Assembly: GCF_026151205.1 (NCBI RefSeq) | Contig: NC_087083.1 | Location: 13,638,944 to 13,702,943 of the forward strand | Direction: 5' to 3' | From: Bolinopsis microptera | Lineage: Eukaryota > Ctenophora > Tentaculata > Lobata > Bolinopsidae | Length of the DNA: 64,000 nucleotides | Made by a program: the position numbers and the translations under genes | The notes under the pieces: generated by a model | What the model saw: the letters and a program-made list of their open reading frames with translations, nothing else | Databases searched by the model: none | What the model was told of the DNA's origin: nothing | Shown: piece by piece, positions 12,501-23,900 of the stretch | Position numbering within the stretch: the first letter of the stretch is position 1 | How the letters are laid out: each line of letters begins with the position of its first letter

Positions 12501-13548
12501 ATATTAAAGCAAATGCAGGTGGAATATAATCATTTAACTCCGCATGTGTGCGCGGCGTCCCCGCCATTATCTGGCATATGACAGTATACCTTACCATTTT
12601 TATCTGATTTTATTGCTGAATTAGGTGCACGTATACGTTTATCAGATGCATATATCTGCAAAATTATCGCATGCAACAGGATGTTCACCAATATGGTTTA
12701 TAAAAATATAAAAATGCCCCCAAAATTGCATATGAATGTCCGTGAGGATTGGCTAGAGGCTTCCACCTATGTAACGACCCTCGGGTCTGACAACCGCCCA
12801 ACGTCTGAGACACTAATTAATTAATTTTTTGCACACACATTCTATTTTTTCAGGACCGTTTACACTGAATATAGATTTCGTTTTCTTATTGAAGAATTTC
12901 GAGTTTTTGGCGATATTATTATTCAACCGGAAGTGGAAGATTGGTGGTTCGATTCCAGGTGTAACCCACATTAATTTAAACACTGAACTATAAATTGGAT
13001 GATATCAAATTGGAAATCAGCCGATGATTTAATGGGCAATACTTATCGTATTGTAATTACGAGAACTAGTTCTCAGTTAACTGATCCACAATCCAGTAAA
13101 GTCAGTAAATCTATATCTTTTTTTTTCAGATTCCCACATTATTCAACTATTAGACGACCCATTTATTCGACTGATCCTGCTCAGATTCTGTCTATTCACT
13201 GCTGTCCTTCAGATGCACACAGCTTTCAAGGTACAACTATTTTACACTAAAATAAATATTAACTTTTTTTAAAAAAGAAGATAAATATTAATAACGAGTG
13301 AGTCATAACACATAAGAGCATCTAATTCTAAATAAATTATCACGTAAATAGCCTATATAAATAGGACAGATAACCTATTATAACCCATTCTAATTATAAA
13401 CCCCTTCTTTCCGTAGACAGAGGAATACTACCCGACCTCGCTACCGAGCCTCAAATTCGCGGAGATCTGCTCAAAACCCGTCGTGAAGCGAGGAATTAAC
13501 GACATAGCTAACATTTTGGAAAGTGTAGTGCTTTTCTCTGCACCATGA
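554..13548 (+). CDS. SCAI: SCAI (suppressor of cancer cell invasion) orthologue, about 15 exons
   Basis: In vertebrates SCAI is a nuclear cofactor that represses MRTF/SRF transcription and acts in DNA double-strand break repair. Coding exons read from splice sites with consistent phases: 554-690, 5337-5424, 5696-5790, 6182-6277, 7750-7840, 8119-8244, 9194-9317, 9548-9651, 9884-9980, 10276-10381, 11075-11161, 11522-11607, 11738-11908, 13130-13230, 13417-13548 (TGA 13546-13548). Conserved blocks include LLEKSKQLF, TFDCFSKLWKFQQ, YGLQRWQIGEIASRIGQLYY, YLAIRQRDYYSKF, VKKLRYYARF and QLIYLSG. The ATG at 554 gives a short N-terminus, but an AG at 567-568 could instead be an acceptor with earlier exons missed. 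Intron 1 (4.6 kb) holds an opposite-strand BTB gene. The C-terminal half is more diverged than the N-terminal half. Family identity is very likely; the first exon is the weakest part of the model. Confidence 0.93.
1131..1350. repeat. 26-bp minisatellite in SCAI intron 1
   Basis: About eight tandem copies of a 26-bp unit with core CAGTGTTTATTGTTCAGAGG. The last two units are diverged. The open frames across it are repeat artefacts. Confidence 0.93.
1411..1532. repeat. 61-bp tandem duplication, with a diverged relative nearby
   Basis: Two near-identical 61-bp copies (1411-1471 and 1472-1532) share GAACTAGAAGTGCCTG and AAATAGCCCAAATCACGTC. A diverged third relative lies at about 825-895, with GAACTAGAAGT, a CGTCAATTTCT block and CCCAAAATTACGTCACC. 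Confidence 0.85.
2146..2268 (-). mobile_element. 5'-truncated SINE copy
   Basis: The reverse complement matches the 3' part of the SINE at 22058-22402, including CACTACCTTAACCGTCACTGG, the TCCTTCGGCTTCCTGTAATTGG block and the end GAAGTAAAATAAGTGT. The tRNA-like head is missing, as in 5'-truncated retroposed copies. Confidence 0.8.
2487..2849 (-). CDS. Low-complexity basic ORF, unknown
   Basis: A 120-codon ATG-initiated frame inside SCAI intron 1, opposite strand. It is rich in Asn, Gly, Lys and Ser with irregular repeats around GKNP and NRGKN, and has a more hydrophobic C-terminus (VTLVINNN). A pyrimidine tract ending in AG lies just upstream of the ATG, so it could be the last exon of a gene, but no partner exon was found. 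No domain is recognised. It could be a chance frame over a degenerate repeat. Confidence 0.25.
   Translation of the reverse strand: MSDSKVNVKVLLKGQGNCSRKNPGNNSGKKSGKNPKPWRNDSSHNRGKNLSQNSRHNRGKNPVKNPLPGGKNQGKSSNQGKNPPSSPGENPRRNADQSLVQIPVQMNSTTQIVTLVINNN
3782..4432 (-). CDS. BTB/POZ domain protein, single exon, nested in SCAI
   Basis: The frame starts at the first ATG (4432); the open frame extends upstream without another ATG. The product is about 216 residues. An N-terminal BTB/POZ fold is recognisable from the HTVTISVGSKQVYCSGALLA strand-helix block, a following helix with SSVLERKF, and the later GVLECIRYLHGGDLEF block. The second half is helical and BACK-like (VKDLVKYSLEWLKEYL, SVKEAVRLLQLSNSL). 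BTB domains dimerise, and BTB-BACK proteins often serve as Cullin-3 adaptors; that role is inferred. No Kelch repeats or zinc fingers follow, so the protein is short for the family. It is intronless and lies antisense in SCAI intron 1. The frame is intact. Confidence 0.75.
   Translation of the reverse strand: MSQKLDLDRDFTRLIKDPTFPHTVTISVGSKQVYCSGALLAQHSSVLERKFRQDDGVLMFEELVDVGGIEEGVLECIRYLHGGDLEFNVKTIGVVLKFGSIYEVKDLVKYSLEWLKEYLSATKSVKEAVRLLQLSNSLLPCDCDSLKAVVVLFIRADREIFGTQFLDLLEMGVSGEDMILIINEKPGNSGEILKKWVALSHENMSFIARNHSSFLA
4500..5336. other. SCAI intron 1, 3' part
   Basis: AT-rich intron with a run of G around 5210-5225. It ends in a clear pyrimidine tract and AG at 5335-5336 before SCAI exon 2. 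Nothing else is recognised. Confidence 0.4.
5815..6145. repeat. TCACGTGACAGTAAAAT array in SCAI intron 3
   Basis: About fifteen irregular tandem units of roughly 17-23 bp, each with TCACGTGACAGT followed by AAAATGATG or AAAATAAG. Every unit holds the palindrome CACGTG. The array is interrupted at about 5910-5957 by a copy of the end of the upstream exon. Confidence 0.9.
5910..5957 (+). pseudogene. Partial copy of the SCAI exon 3 end plus donor
   Basis: CACGGATAGGACAACTT is identical to bases near the end of the exon at 5696-5790. It is followed by a diverged CTACTAGTGAGTACT that matches the exon end and its GTGAGT donor. It lies inside the CACGTG array. Confidence 0.75.
6808..7128. mobile_element. 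MITE with about 20-bp terminal inverted repeats
   Basis: The left end GCCAATGCTGTTAAATACGT is matched in inverted orientation by the right end (GCCATTGTTGTTAAATACGT on the minus strand). TAAC flanks both ends and may be the target duplication. The interior is rich in CGTATT motifs and has no coding capacity. It lies in a SCAI intron. Confidence 0.7.
7139..7182. mobile_element. Terminal fragment of the GGGGTCGTTCACAT MITE family
   Basis: GTGATTACGTTATATGTGAACGACCCC matches the right end of the elements at 18964, 27027 and 31421. No left end is seen here, so it is a fragment or solo terminus. Confidence 0.6.
9348..9432. repeat. 21-bp CACGTG array in SCAI intron
   Basis: About four copies of GTCATCACACTGTCACGTGAC. 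A related diverged piece lies at 10215-10270, and a single copy at 3370-3400. Confidence 0.85.
10383..10922. repeat. 30-bp minisatellite with two CACGTG sites per unit
   Basis: About eighteen units of 30 bp. Each has two half-units, GTGAACACGTGGTTA and ACACGTGGTAAAATA. It starts at the donor of the SCAI exon ending at 10381. Because 30 is divisible by three, long repetitive frames are open on both strands; these are not genes. Confidence 0.96.
12854..12958 (+). other. Candidate 105-nt cassette exon of SCAI
   Basis: A strong acceptor (CATTCTATTTTTTCAG) precedes an open 105-nt segment that ends at a GTGTAA donor. Both ends are phase 1, matching the flanking exons (11738-11908 and 13130-13230), so it can be included or skipped without a frameshift. 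It would add 35 residues rich in Phe, Leu and Ile. Known SCAI proteins join directly across this point, so inclusion would be alternative or cryptic. Confidence 0.4.
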
Positions 13549-14954
13549 AGTGACGTCATCTTGCAGCATTGTGACGTCATCAGAAGTAACTTGTGACGTC
13601 ATTTTGTATTTACTGGCTTCAGAGCACGACGACCCACAGACAAACAGTTCAGAATGAGAACGATTATAGACTAAATTAAAATAGGTTTTTGACTACTTCT
13701 TGTAGTTGTATTATAATGAGCTGAAATTTCCCCAGTGTGCTTATTTCTTTTTGGTCCCCTGCCTTAGCTGGCATGTAAACAGGGATTGCCATGAAGACAG
13801 GGTCCTGTTGGGGGCTTCTAATTATCAAATTGTACTAATATTAATAATTATAATTATAATTAGATTTAGTGATCAATTTTTCTGCCAGAGACTAAAGATT
13901 TGACTGTTGAAAATTGTGTATTGAATCTAAATTAACTAGTTTACGCCTATCATGCGGAGATGAAATGATAAAAGTTGGCCATAAGAAATGGTAAATTGAT
14001 GATAGGCTTAATTATATCATGAAACAATAATTCTAACCAGCGTTTTCAATTTGCAGGCAGCTTTTCAGGGAATATTAAACCTAATTAGGATTAAGATTTG
14101 ATGTTAATGTATTTTGCGAATATTTGTTACTTGATTATTTTCTATCTGTATAAAAACGAAATAGGCAGTATTGGATTGTTAAAATGTATTAGGTAGTCAC
14201 CAATACATTTTTAGTGTACAGCGTTGAACCCATGAAATAAACAATACTGCGTTGTTTTAATCGGTGATTTGAGACCATTGAATGTGTCCTATATAGTTTA
14301 TATTATGTATCTAATCTTTGTATTTTATGTGATATGTAAATAATGTAAATGTGAAATGTATAATTTGGTGATTTATCCATTAGAAAGAGTAATGTGCTCT
14401 ACATTCAGTGATTCAATACTTTTTCTTCTATTCATTTGCAATTTGATGTTTTATTTTTACAAAAACTATATGCTCCAGGATAATTTGTACCAGGATAATG
14501 AAAAACATTTACCTGAAGGAAGCGTTTTGAGAAAAGTAAAATAGCATTTAAATTGATTGAAAATGAAATAAGGTCCACCATAAATCAGTACATAACCAGA
14601 GTTGTCACCATAGATTAAAATGACAGAAAGAAACAAACTGTACTTATTTGATATAATTTCACCATCTTAAACACTACTCAAAAACAATACTATATTCCAA
14701 GATAAAAATATAAAGAGTATAAAAATCGATCCACATGTATTTACAAGTCGATTAGTCAGTTACAGTTACATCTCAAAGGTCGACAGTCAAATTGACGAAA
14801 TACATACAATAATATATCAAACATAAAAACAATGAGATCTGTTAAATCGTAAATTCTAACCCAATCTCATCTACACATCTTATTATAACACAGTTACACA
14901 GATTAGTAATAATCAAGCTGCACCATCAATAGAGCATTTGTTCATTATTATGTC
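13549..14954. other. Intergenic region between convergent SCAI and coiled-coil genes
   Basis: AT-rich, with no coding similarity. It should hold the 3' UTRs of both genes (SCAI on plus, coiled-coil gene on minus). A small TGACGTCATC cluster lies at 13550-13605. Confidence 0.4.
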
Positions 14955-17900
14955 TCAAAGTCCACTGTCGTTCATGTCCAAGTTTGATAAAGCTCTAATG
15001 TCTCGTGTTTCACTGTTTCCAGGTAAGTGGGTATCGTTGCTATGGAAACCGCTGCTAGTGCTGCTGGTTGACGTTGAAACGTGGTTGGTACTCAAGGACC
15101 TGTTTCGTAGCAAACTCCTGAAAAAATTAGTTAAATAATTGTAACAAATGTAAGTAAGAATGTTAAGCACGTGAAGAAACACGCGAGATTTTGTAAGCAG
15201 ACACCGGACAAGAGCCTGGAAGAGGATGCCGTAGGCATTATCGGTCAGGAAGGAGGTAACACGGAGACGGAACCCAGCCAGGATACAAACCACAGTGCAA
15301 AATGGAGGACGTCTACGTCTGCAAACTTTAGATCTCACGCAGATCCACCAGAACCGGTAGTTATTAAAACTCGATTAAAACTACCTAAGGCCAATGATAT
15401 TAGGTGGGACAAGATTGATCAAGACCTCGGTCTAATTGGTCTCCAGTTCACTACACACAGCGACCCTAGTAAGGGTTTGGAGTTACTTGAGAACACCACC
15501 TATGATTACCTCGAGTTGATATGCGAAGTTGGTTCAACAAATATTATACCATCGAAGAAAAAACCGAGACTTGATGCTGAGTGCAGACATGGTTGAGGGA
15601 AATGAAGAAAGAGAGTAGAAAGGAATGGAAGAGAGTATGCGACTCGAATGATGATGAACAGGTTAAAAGACAGAAGATTTCTTACCTGAAACTAGTACGA
15701 CTTCATAACAAAGCAAGAAAGACCGCCCAGAAGAAAGAAAGGAAAAAGATGAAAGAGAATAGCTCCAAACTCTTTAGAAAAAACCCTTCTGAGTATGGTA
15801 AGAAACTGCTCACGAAGGAAGAGACTAAAGATAAAGAGCCTGAGTTCGACAGTGAAGAAGCATCTAAGTTCTTTGAAAAGGAGTACAAAGATGATGACCG
15901 AGAGCGTGAATATGTAAACCCCACAGGACTGAAAGACCTTGACAAACCTGATTGGATCTGCAGTACAGCGCCACCCACATGGGATGAATTCCACCTAAAG
16001 CTTAAGTCAAGGAGAAATAAGTCAGCACCTGGGTCAAATGGTGTCAACTACCTGATCTACAAGAAGTGTCGAACTTTCAGTCACCATCTACACCATCTGA
16101 TATGCAGGATTTGGAAAACAGGAGTTGTCCCCCCACAGTGGAAGGTGGGAGTGAGTACATTAATTCCTAAAACGGATGATCTAAAAGATCCTGGCAAGTT
16201 CCGTAACATCACACTCCAAAACTGTAGTGGGAAGCTGTTCTTTGCCATCTGGGGAGACCGTGTACTTGAGCACATGACACGAAATCTGTTCATTGACACC
16301 TCAGTGCAGAAAGGTTTCATGAAGAAAACCCCTGGTTGCCTAGAACACACTCAAGCCCTCCTTGAAGAGATTAAAGATGCTAAAAGCCACAGAAGACAAG
16401 TCCACGTGATCTGGATTGACCTTATGAATGCGTATGGGAGAGTCCCGCACAGCCTTATTATTTATGCCCTACGCCGGTACCACCTACCTGAAAGCTTCAT
16501 TAAGCTTATAATTGAGTATTATGGAAGCCTCAGTGTCCTAGTTAAGTGCAGGAAATGGACATCCAGAACATTCTGGTATGAGCTAGGCCTGTTCCAGGGA
16601 GACCCACTGTCCGTGATCCTGTTCCTTATAGTATTCAACATCCTACTGGAACTTCTAGCTGTACTGTGCAGTCAAGTTGGGTACGAGCCAAGCTTCAGTG
16701 ATAGCAAGACCTCAAAGAAAGCATTTGCTGATGACCTAACCCTGCTGTCGAAGAGCGAGAAGGAGATGAAGAAGATGTTGAAGGTAGTAGAAGAGTTCCT
16801 GGACTGGTCGAAGAAAATGAAGGCTAAACCATCGAAGTGCCTGTCTATGTCTATGAAGTGTACTGGAGGAAAGTACAATACCTATGATGCAGAGTTTGTA
16901 CTAAGCGAACAACAGGTGCCGTCCATTATCCAAGCACCAATGAAGTTCCTAGGAATGTACATGTATGTAGATCTTGAGGTGAAGGAAATTCGGTCCATGA
17001 TTAAGAAGAAGTTAGAGGACCTTTTGGAAACAACATCTAATGATGAAATCACTGGTCCAATGAAGGCGTGGGTGTATAACCACCTCATCATTAGTAAGAT
17101 GTCATGGGGGTTTACTGTTTATAACCTACCCATCACATTTGTGAGAGAGCTTGAGGCACTGTGTAACAGATACCTTAAGAAGTGGCTAGGGATTGCGCAT
17201 CCTTGTACCACCACCGTCCTCTACAGGAGTAGAGACCAGAAAGGATTGCAGCTGAAAAACATCTGCACTGAGTACAAAGTCATCCAACTTATTAAGGGAC
17301 ACCAACTTTGTAACTCAAGTGACCCCTACATCAAAAAAGTGTACTCTAACCATAAGGCTATTGCAGACACACAGAAGATGTGGTCTTATCCCAAAGAGCT
17401 GAAAGACCGTCAGCGCCAACTTTACTTCCAAGAGTTAGTTGGAAAACCTGCAGTTGGTACAACTGGCCTCGGGTATGGGACAAGATATGAGGACACATCA
17501 GAGAGGAAACTGCTAACCAACATGGTGAGGACCTTTGATGAAGAGACACTTATTTGTTCACTTTTTGACAAAAAGCGGCAAAACCTCTTTCTCACATGGG
17601 AAAATACAATGACATTTGACACCACGTGGAATAACCTGATCTATCAACTTAGTCCGGAACTGTTAAAGTTTCATGTCAATGCCATCCATGACACTGCGTC
17701 AACACCTAGCAACCTAAAGCTTTGGAATAAAGCCGTTTCAGGAAACTGTAAACTCTGCAGCAAACAAGGGACACTCAATCATATCCTCACGTTCTGCAAG
17801 GTTGCACTGAGACAGGGACGTTTCAACTGGCGCCATGATCAGGTCCTACGTGAAATCATGAAGACTGTTTCATCACAGATTGAAGAGTTTAATTCCGACA

Positions 17901-20900
17901 TCGCCAAGGAATCGAAGAGGGCACCGTCGGTCTTTCACAAGGCAGGCAATAAGCGCGAGAAGGTTACCTTAGCTGACCCAACTCATCATAAGACCAAAAG
18001 ATATTTCTTTTCAGATGCCAACGACTGGAAGATAATATTTGATGAGGATGAGAGACAGAGGAACTTCCCGCAGCACATTGCAGCTACACCACTAAGACCT
18101 GATGTAGTGATCTATTCAGATAAAGCAAAGAAGGTTTATCTAATGGAGCTGACTTGTGGAAATGAGCAGAACTTTGCTGATCAAGAGAAGCGAAAGATGA
18201 AGAGATATCAGCAGCTGACAGAAGAGATAGAAGCCAACGGATGGGCTTGCAAGCTCCAGACAGTAGAAGTGGGAGCTCGAGGCATTTACAACTATAGCCT
18301 CCCAACCTTTATGAACCACCTGAACGTAAACAACAAAGAGAAGAAGAAGGCCTGCATGAAGATCGCTGAGATCAGCCTGAGGGCATCGTATACCATCTAT
18401 TTGTCCAGAAACAATACCATATGGACAGATGATTGGGAGTTAGTCAAGAGACCAGTAATAGCATAGTAGGAGCGTAGAATGTTTGGGCCCAGAAAAACAT
18501 GTTTAATACCGCTATGAACCCGTCATAAGCCGGGGACTACTATGAAAATGATGATGCTGTGTTGTTGAAAGACCTTCGACCAATCAAAGATGTACCTCAT
18601 CACGCCAAGCAGTTATGCTTGTAGGTGAATATACACTTATAGAGTACAACAACTTTATAACACTCCTCAAATAAGTTGACTGAGACCTGTCAAGGATTTT
18701 AGATAACATTCTACCAACAGCTGGAAACCCTCATTTTCTATTGATATTACTAAAATTAAAAAAATATTCTAAGTGCTAAATATTCTAAATATTCTAAATA
18801 TTCTAAGTACTTAGTCTTACCCTCGTTTTTTCTTGTGAGCAGCGTTTTCACTGAGTGACCGGTATATTCGCTCCTTCACTGTCTCTTCTACTGTTGCAAA
18901 ATCACATGGTACCTGTCATATGAATATTGGTTAGCAAAAAGTTTCCAATTTAAATCTATATAAGGGGTCGTTCACATATTACGTAATCACTTTTTGGACA
19001 ATTTTTAACCCCCTCAGCTGATTACGTAATATGTGAACTCGACCCCTAATTATTAAACAAAAGTGGAACAGGCTAATTCTTGCGGCTGTATTTGCAGAGT
19101 TGTATAGGGTTAACTTCTGCCTGCTCTGCAATTAGGTACTACAAACCTGTCAAACTAATTAAGTTATTAGGTACTATAACAAACCTGTTCAACTAGACTT
19201 TTAACAGAGTCTACAGCATCACAAGCTATCTTCACCACGTCCTGTCCATATCCATACTTGTTTGTCTCCCTAGAGGGGGAGTCACGTGTTATGGAAATAA
19301 CCAAACTAGCCAATCACTAGTCGTCTGTTGGACATTATGGACAATCGATCACTGGTTAACTGTTGGACATTATGGACAATCGATCACTGGTTAACTGTTG
19401 GACATTATGGACAATCGATCACTGGTTAACTGTTGGACATTATGGACAATCGATCACTAATCGTCTGTTGGACATTATGGACAATCGATCACTGGTTAAC
19501 TGTTGGACATTATGGACAATCGATCACTAATCGTCTGTTGGACATTATGGACAATCGATCACTGGTTAACTGTTGGACATTATGGACAATCGATCACTAA
19601 TCGTCTGTTGGACATTATGGACAATCGATCACTGGTCAACTGTTGGACATTATGGACAATCGATCAATGGTCAACTGTTGGACATTATGGACAATCGATC
19701 AATGGTCAACTGTTGGACATTATGGACAATCGATCAATGGTCAACTGTTGGACCAATCATGAACCAGATAATTCAATTAAGTACAAATTTGAAGCGGTGT
19801 TATTACCAGAAACGAGCGTTTAAATTCCATAAAACAAAACATTTAAACCCGTAAAACACAAACCTCTTGAATTTGAGGGACTCCATGGTCCGTTTGAGTT
19901 GCTGTAGCGAGGCTGCTGACTCAGGGCAGTTTATTATCAGTTCAGTAAGTCTCGCTTGTAGCTGGGCTATCACCTTGCTCCGTTCTAACACTTGTATTTG
20001 TAGCTCACACAACTGAGATGAAGGAACTGTTATTTGTTATTTAAGAAATAATGAAACGACCAAATATTTGTTATTTTATCACATTGACCCAATACAACTG
20101 TTAATCTACGCAGAGTTTGTGAATCTTTAATCTTCGTTTATCTTAAGAATGTGCGCCGCGCGTTGACAGTTGAGGAAATTAAATATCGGAGGGGGTCAGT
20201 GATTACCACCACCCCCTCACTTTATTTTGTAAAAAAGTGATACAAAACAATCTGGTAATCACCCATGATGTTGCAGCTGGCAGCAAAGATCACTAATATT
20301 CACTATTAACTACATATTTGGCATTACATATAATTATATTTAAATCGGGAAATGACCCAGAAAACCTCATATCACGAATATCAGCTCAGCAATTAATTGT
20401 GCTTTTTTTTCCTTACGTGGTAGTCACCCTGTGATCGTCTCAAATATTTCTTTATGTCAAACCCCATCTCTCAGTTTCACTTTCACTCAATCACTTTCAC
20501 TTTCGATTTGCCTACAGTATTGTGTGTCGTTGTGATTTGTGTCAAACGTGCTACAATTAAGTAGTCCCATTACCCTAGTATTGCTGTACAATTTCTACAT
20601 AATTAAGGAAATAGTTAACATTAATAATGTTGATGGAGATGATACAAGAGTATTTATCCTCTTATATATTCTCTAAAATACCTCACATGATAATTATAAT
20701 AAAAACTGCTCAAAAATAGTTTGCGAAATCTACAAGATATTAAAGTATCAAGACAATTAAAATGTCACAGTAAATAGAAATAACTGGCAAGTATAGTTAT
20801 GCGAAATAGCTTTTATGTTTGAAGCCAGTTTTATAGCAAGTTAATCAAAATTCATGCATGTCTTAATTATATCAATATTTTATATTTTCATAATTTTATA

Positions 20901-23900
20901 TAATGGGAATTTTTGATCTACCCAGAAATTGCACGAAGTTTCTAACAGATTGATTTTGTTGGATTTTTTGGGATCCATATGTTGCAAGTATACTACATAG
21001 TATCTAATTTTAAACAGAATATAAACAGAATATAAACAGAATACAGAATACAAAATATCGGTATAATTCCACTTGGTAGACAAAACGAAAATGTAATAGT
21101 ACTGACGCAACACTTGTAGCCGTAATAGCTTCTGCTGATTAGATACTCAAAATAAACTTTCAAAAATTTCTTCCACTCCACAATAACACACATGTCTGTT
21201 AAGAAATAAAGCTATTTTCTATCGCGGTAAGATTAAAACAGTTCCAAAGTATAAAAGAGAGCAGAGTTGAGTCTGTACGAGTAGTACCAGTTACAGGGAA
21301 AATACTCCCGCCAATCAGAACGCAGGAAACGTAGCACGTGATTCCAACTAGCCAATCGAAAACGTCGACAAATGAAAGTTGTGGGTTGTAATTGATTGAG
21401 TTGCTTATACTGGTGCTAGAATATCTGCATAGTAAAACACCCAACTATAATGTATAGAAACTCTTCAAATTTACGATTCGATTCCAGCTGTCTCATCAGT
21501 TTTTGAAAAGAAAAGAAGAAACTTATTCATCCAACATGAGGTTCAGAATCCAGATAACAGTTGATAGTTTAAACAACGAACTAACCAAACCTAAATGAAC
21601 GCTTCAAGTGTCATACAGTGTAAGTAAACTGTAATTATATTACCATGTAACTTGTAACTGTAAGCTTGCCGAACAATACAGGAAATGAACTTGAGAGCTT
21701 AACGTGTCGGAACGCTAATTACGAGCATATTACGCTAATTACGCTAATTATGAGCACATAATTATCGTCTCAATATCATAGTTTAGCGAACATCGTGTTA
21801 TGTTGTGTTTAGATCTGATTGAAATTCACGATTTTGGAAAGTAGTTTTATTTTTAAGATCGATGTGCTAAGATCGAGGTGCTACAGTTGAGGTGCATAAA
21901 TTATGTGATGAAACACTTTGTGGCTTGATTAGATAATTTTCCCAGCAAATTTCAGAGGAAACAGTGAAGCATAACACTGCTATGCTTTGCGCTTTTACTG
22001 GAAACGTGAGTTGGTTTTAATGAATATCTAAAAAGTGAATCGGTTATTTTTTTCAGCGGCCAGGTAGCGCAGTTGGTTAGAACGCCTGTCTTACAATCGT
22101 TAGGTTGCGAGTTCGAAACCCACTGACTGCCTGGTCGCGGGGTGAGCGTCGTCGACACTCGACGTTCAGCTAAGGATCATGAGTGGTCTATGCAGCCCCC
22201 CGGTCTACTCAGCCGAATACTCGAGAAATCGGGTGTGAGGGTTAAATGAGGAGCTGCAATTTGCAGCAAAGTCTCGGACGAAGAAAGTATGGTACACACT
22301 ACCTTAACCGTCACTGGCCAAAAAGATCCTTCGGCTTCCTGTAATTGGCTGGTTGCACTTGTGTAACATTGTGGCTGTTGGAATACACCGAAGTAAAATA
22401 AGTGTCTAGATAAAAAAATTTACAAAAAGGTTAGCGATGGGGATTAACAACTAAAAAGAACAATAATATCACATATTTTCAGAGTTATAGTTATACGTAC
22501 ACCGAACACTGAACAGTACATCACTTCAACAGAGAGAGTATAGAATTAGGTGAGGGCAATTAAAGTGGGGTAGTAACTGAAGTGTACCTTAGAGCGAGCT
22601 GTATAAAGGGGACCAGGAAATAAGGGACCCAGCTAATTGTAGTGGGCTACCACGTGACACAAACCAACCAATCAGTGCAGAGTATCAGGAGCACGTGACA
22701 CAAACCAACCAATCAGTGCAGAGTATCAGAAGCACGTGCCACAAACCAACCAATCAGTGCAGAGTATCAGAAGCACGTGCCACAAACCAACCAATCAGTG
22801 CAGAGTATCAGAAGCACGTGACACAAACCAACCAAGCAGTGCAGAGTATCAGGAGCACGTGCCACAAACCAACCAATCAGTGCGGAGTATCAGGAGCAAT
22901 GAGCATGCACCATATATCTTAATCTCAAGCTATTATTCCAATTCTTCCCAATTTAATTGAAAATAAATACTGAAGAAAATAAACTGGCCAAGTGAGAGTA
23001 GGTCCCGAACTATAAAAGAGAACAATTTAACTGCTTAAAGATAATAAATTCTATAATCTACGTTGATAAAGTGCTGATTCTCTTTATATGCTATGCTGTA
23101 ATTGAACAGTAGCCTACAGATAAGATGCAAACCTTTCTCGGTGACACAAAATACGAAACAAATAATGGTGCCAGGAAAAGTGGAAATGTTTAGGATTAAA
23201 TATTGCAGAGGGGTCGGGCCACACATTCAATGATGAACAGTCAGTGGCGTAATACGTTGCCGAAAAAAGCGCCCCCTGTTGGCGCCCCCTCCCCTTTTGG
23301 CGCCCCTCCCTAAAATTGGACAAATTAGGTGATTTTAGAGGATACGCCGGTAAAATCTTTAAAAAAGTGTGTTTCTAGAGCACGGCGGGGTCAGCGGGGC
23401 CCTTCGTTACGCCACTGGATCAGGATGAACTCCAAAGTTAAACCTTAATTAATGAAGAAGAAGAAGCTTAACAAGGACTATACAGTTTGGCCCAACGTTA
23501 AAATAAACGACTTCAAATTAACGAAACGATCACAACGGATCACGATGGTATTAAGTTTCAAAATTACATCGTCTACATGGTTTACAATATGATACGGTGC
23601 TCAAACGACGTGGGGTAGCCTCCAACTCCCTCAATCATTGTTTTGTAATTCAAGAGAGGAATCTAGGACAATACATGTAATAAAGAGCGGTAAACGTACG
23701 ATCAACAACAATTATACTGGTTTAGGGTATCAACTAACAGGTAAGCGACTAAAAAATGTACGTTGCGAACTAATAATCTTTAATTAATGATACTAATAAT
23801 CTTTAATTTAAGGATGCGAAAAATTACAGAAAACACTTAAAAAACGCGCACAGTATTACTGCTTTCTACTGTTTCCTAGTTTATTAACATAGTCCAGTGT

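Larger units (their letters stand above)
15135..18560 (+). mobile_element. R2-like LINE with restriction-like endonuclease, 5'-truncated
   Basis: The element holds the reverse transcriptase frame at 15581-18466, preceded by an N-terminal piece in another frame (15135-15596). The 3' tail includes GAAAATGATGATG near 18550, similar to the short GATGAT-type tails of R2-superclade LINEs. The 5' edge lies beside the splice acceptor of the host coiled-coil gene's last exon (15118-15119), and the orientation is opposite to that gene. No convincing target-site duplication was found. Confidence 0.85.

Noticed and set aside
22058-22136. Functional tRNA-Val gene
   Set aside because: The T stem does not pair, and the sequence continues into a 260-bp body shared with a second copy at 2146-2268, so it is a SINE head.
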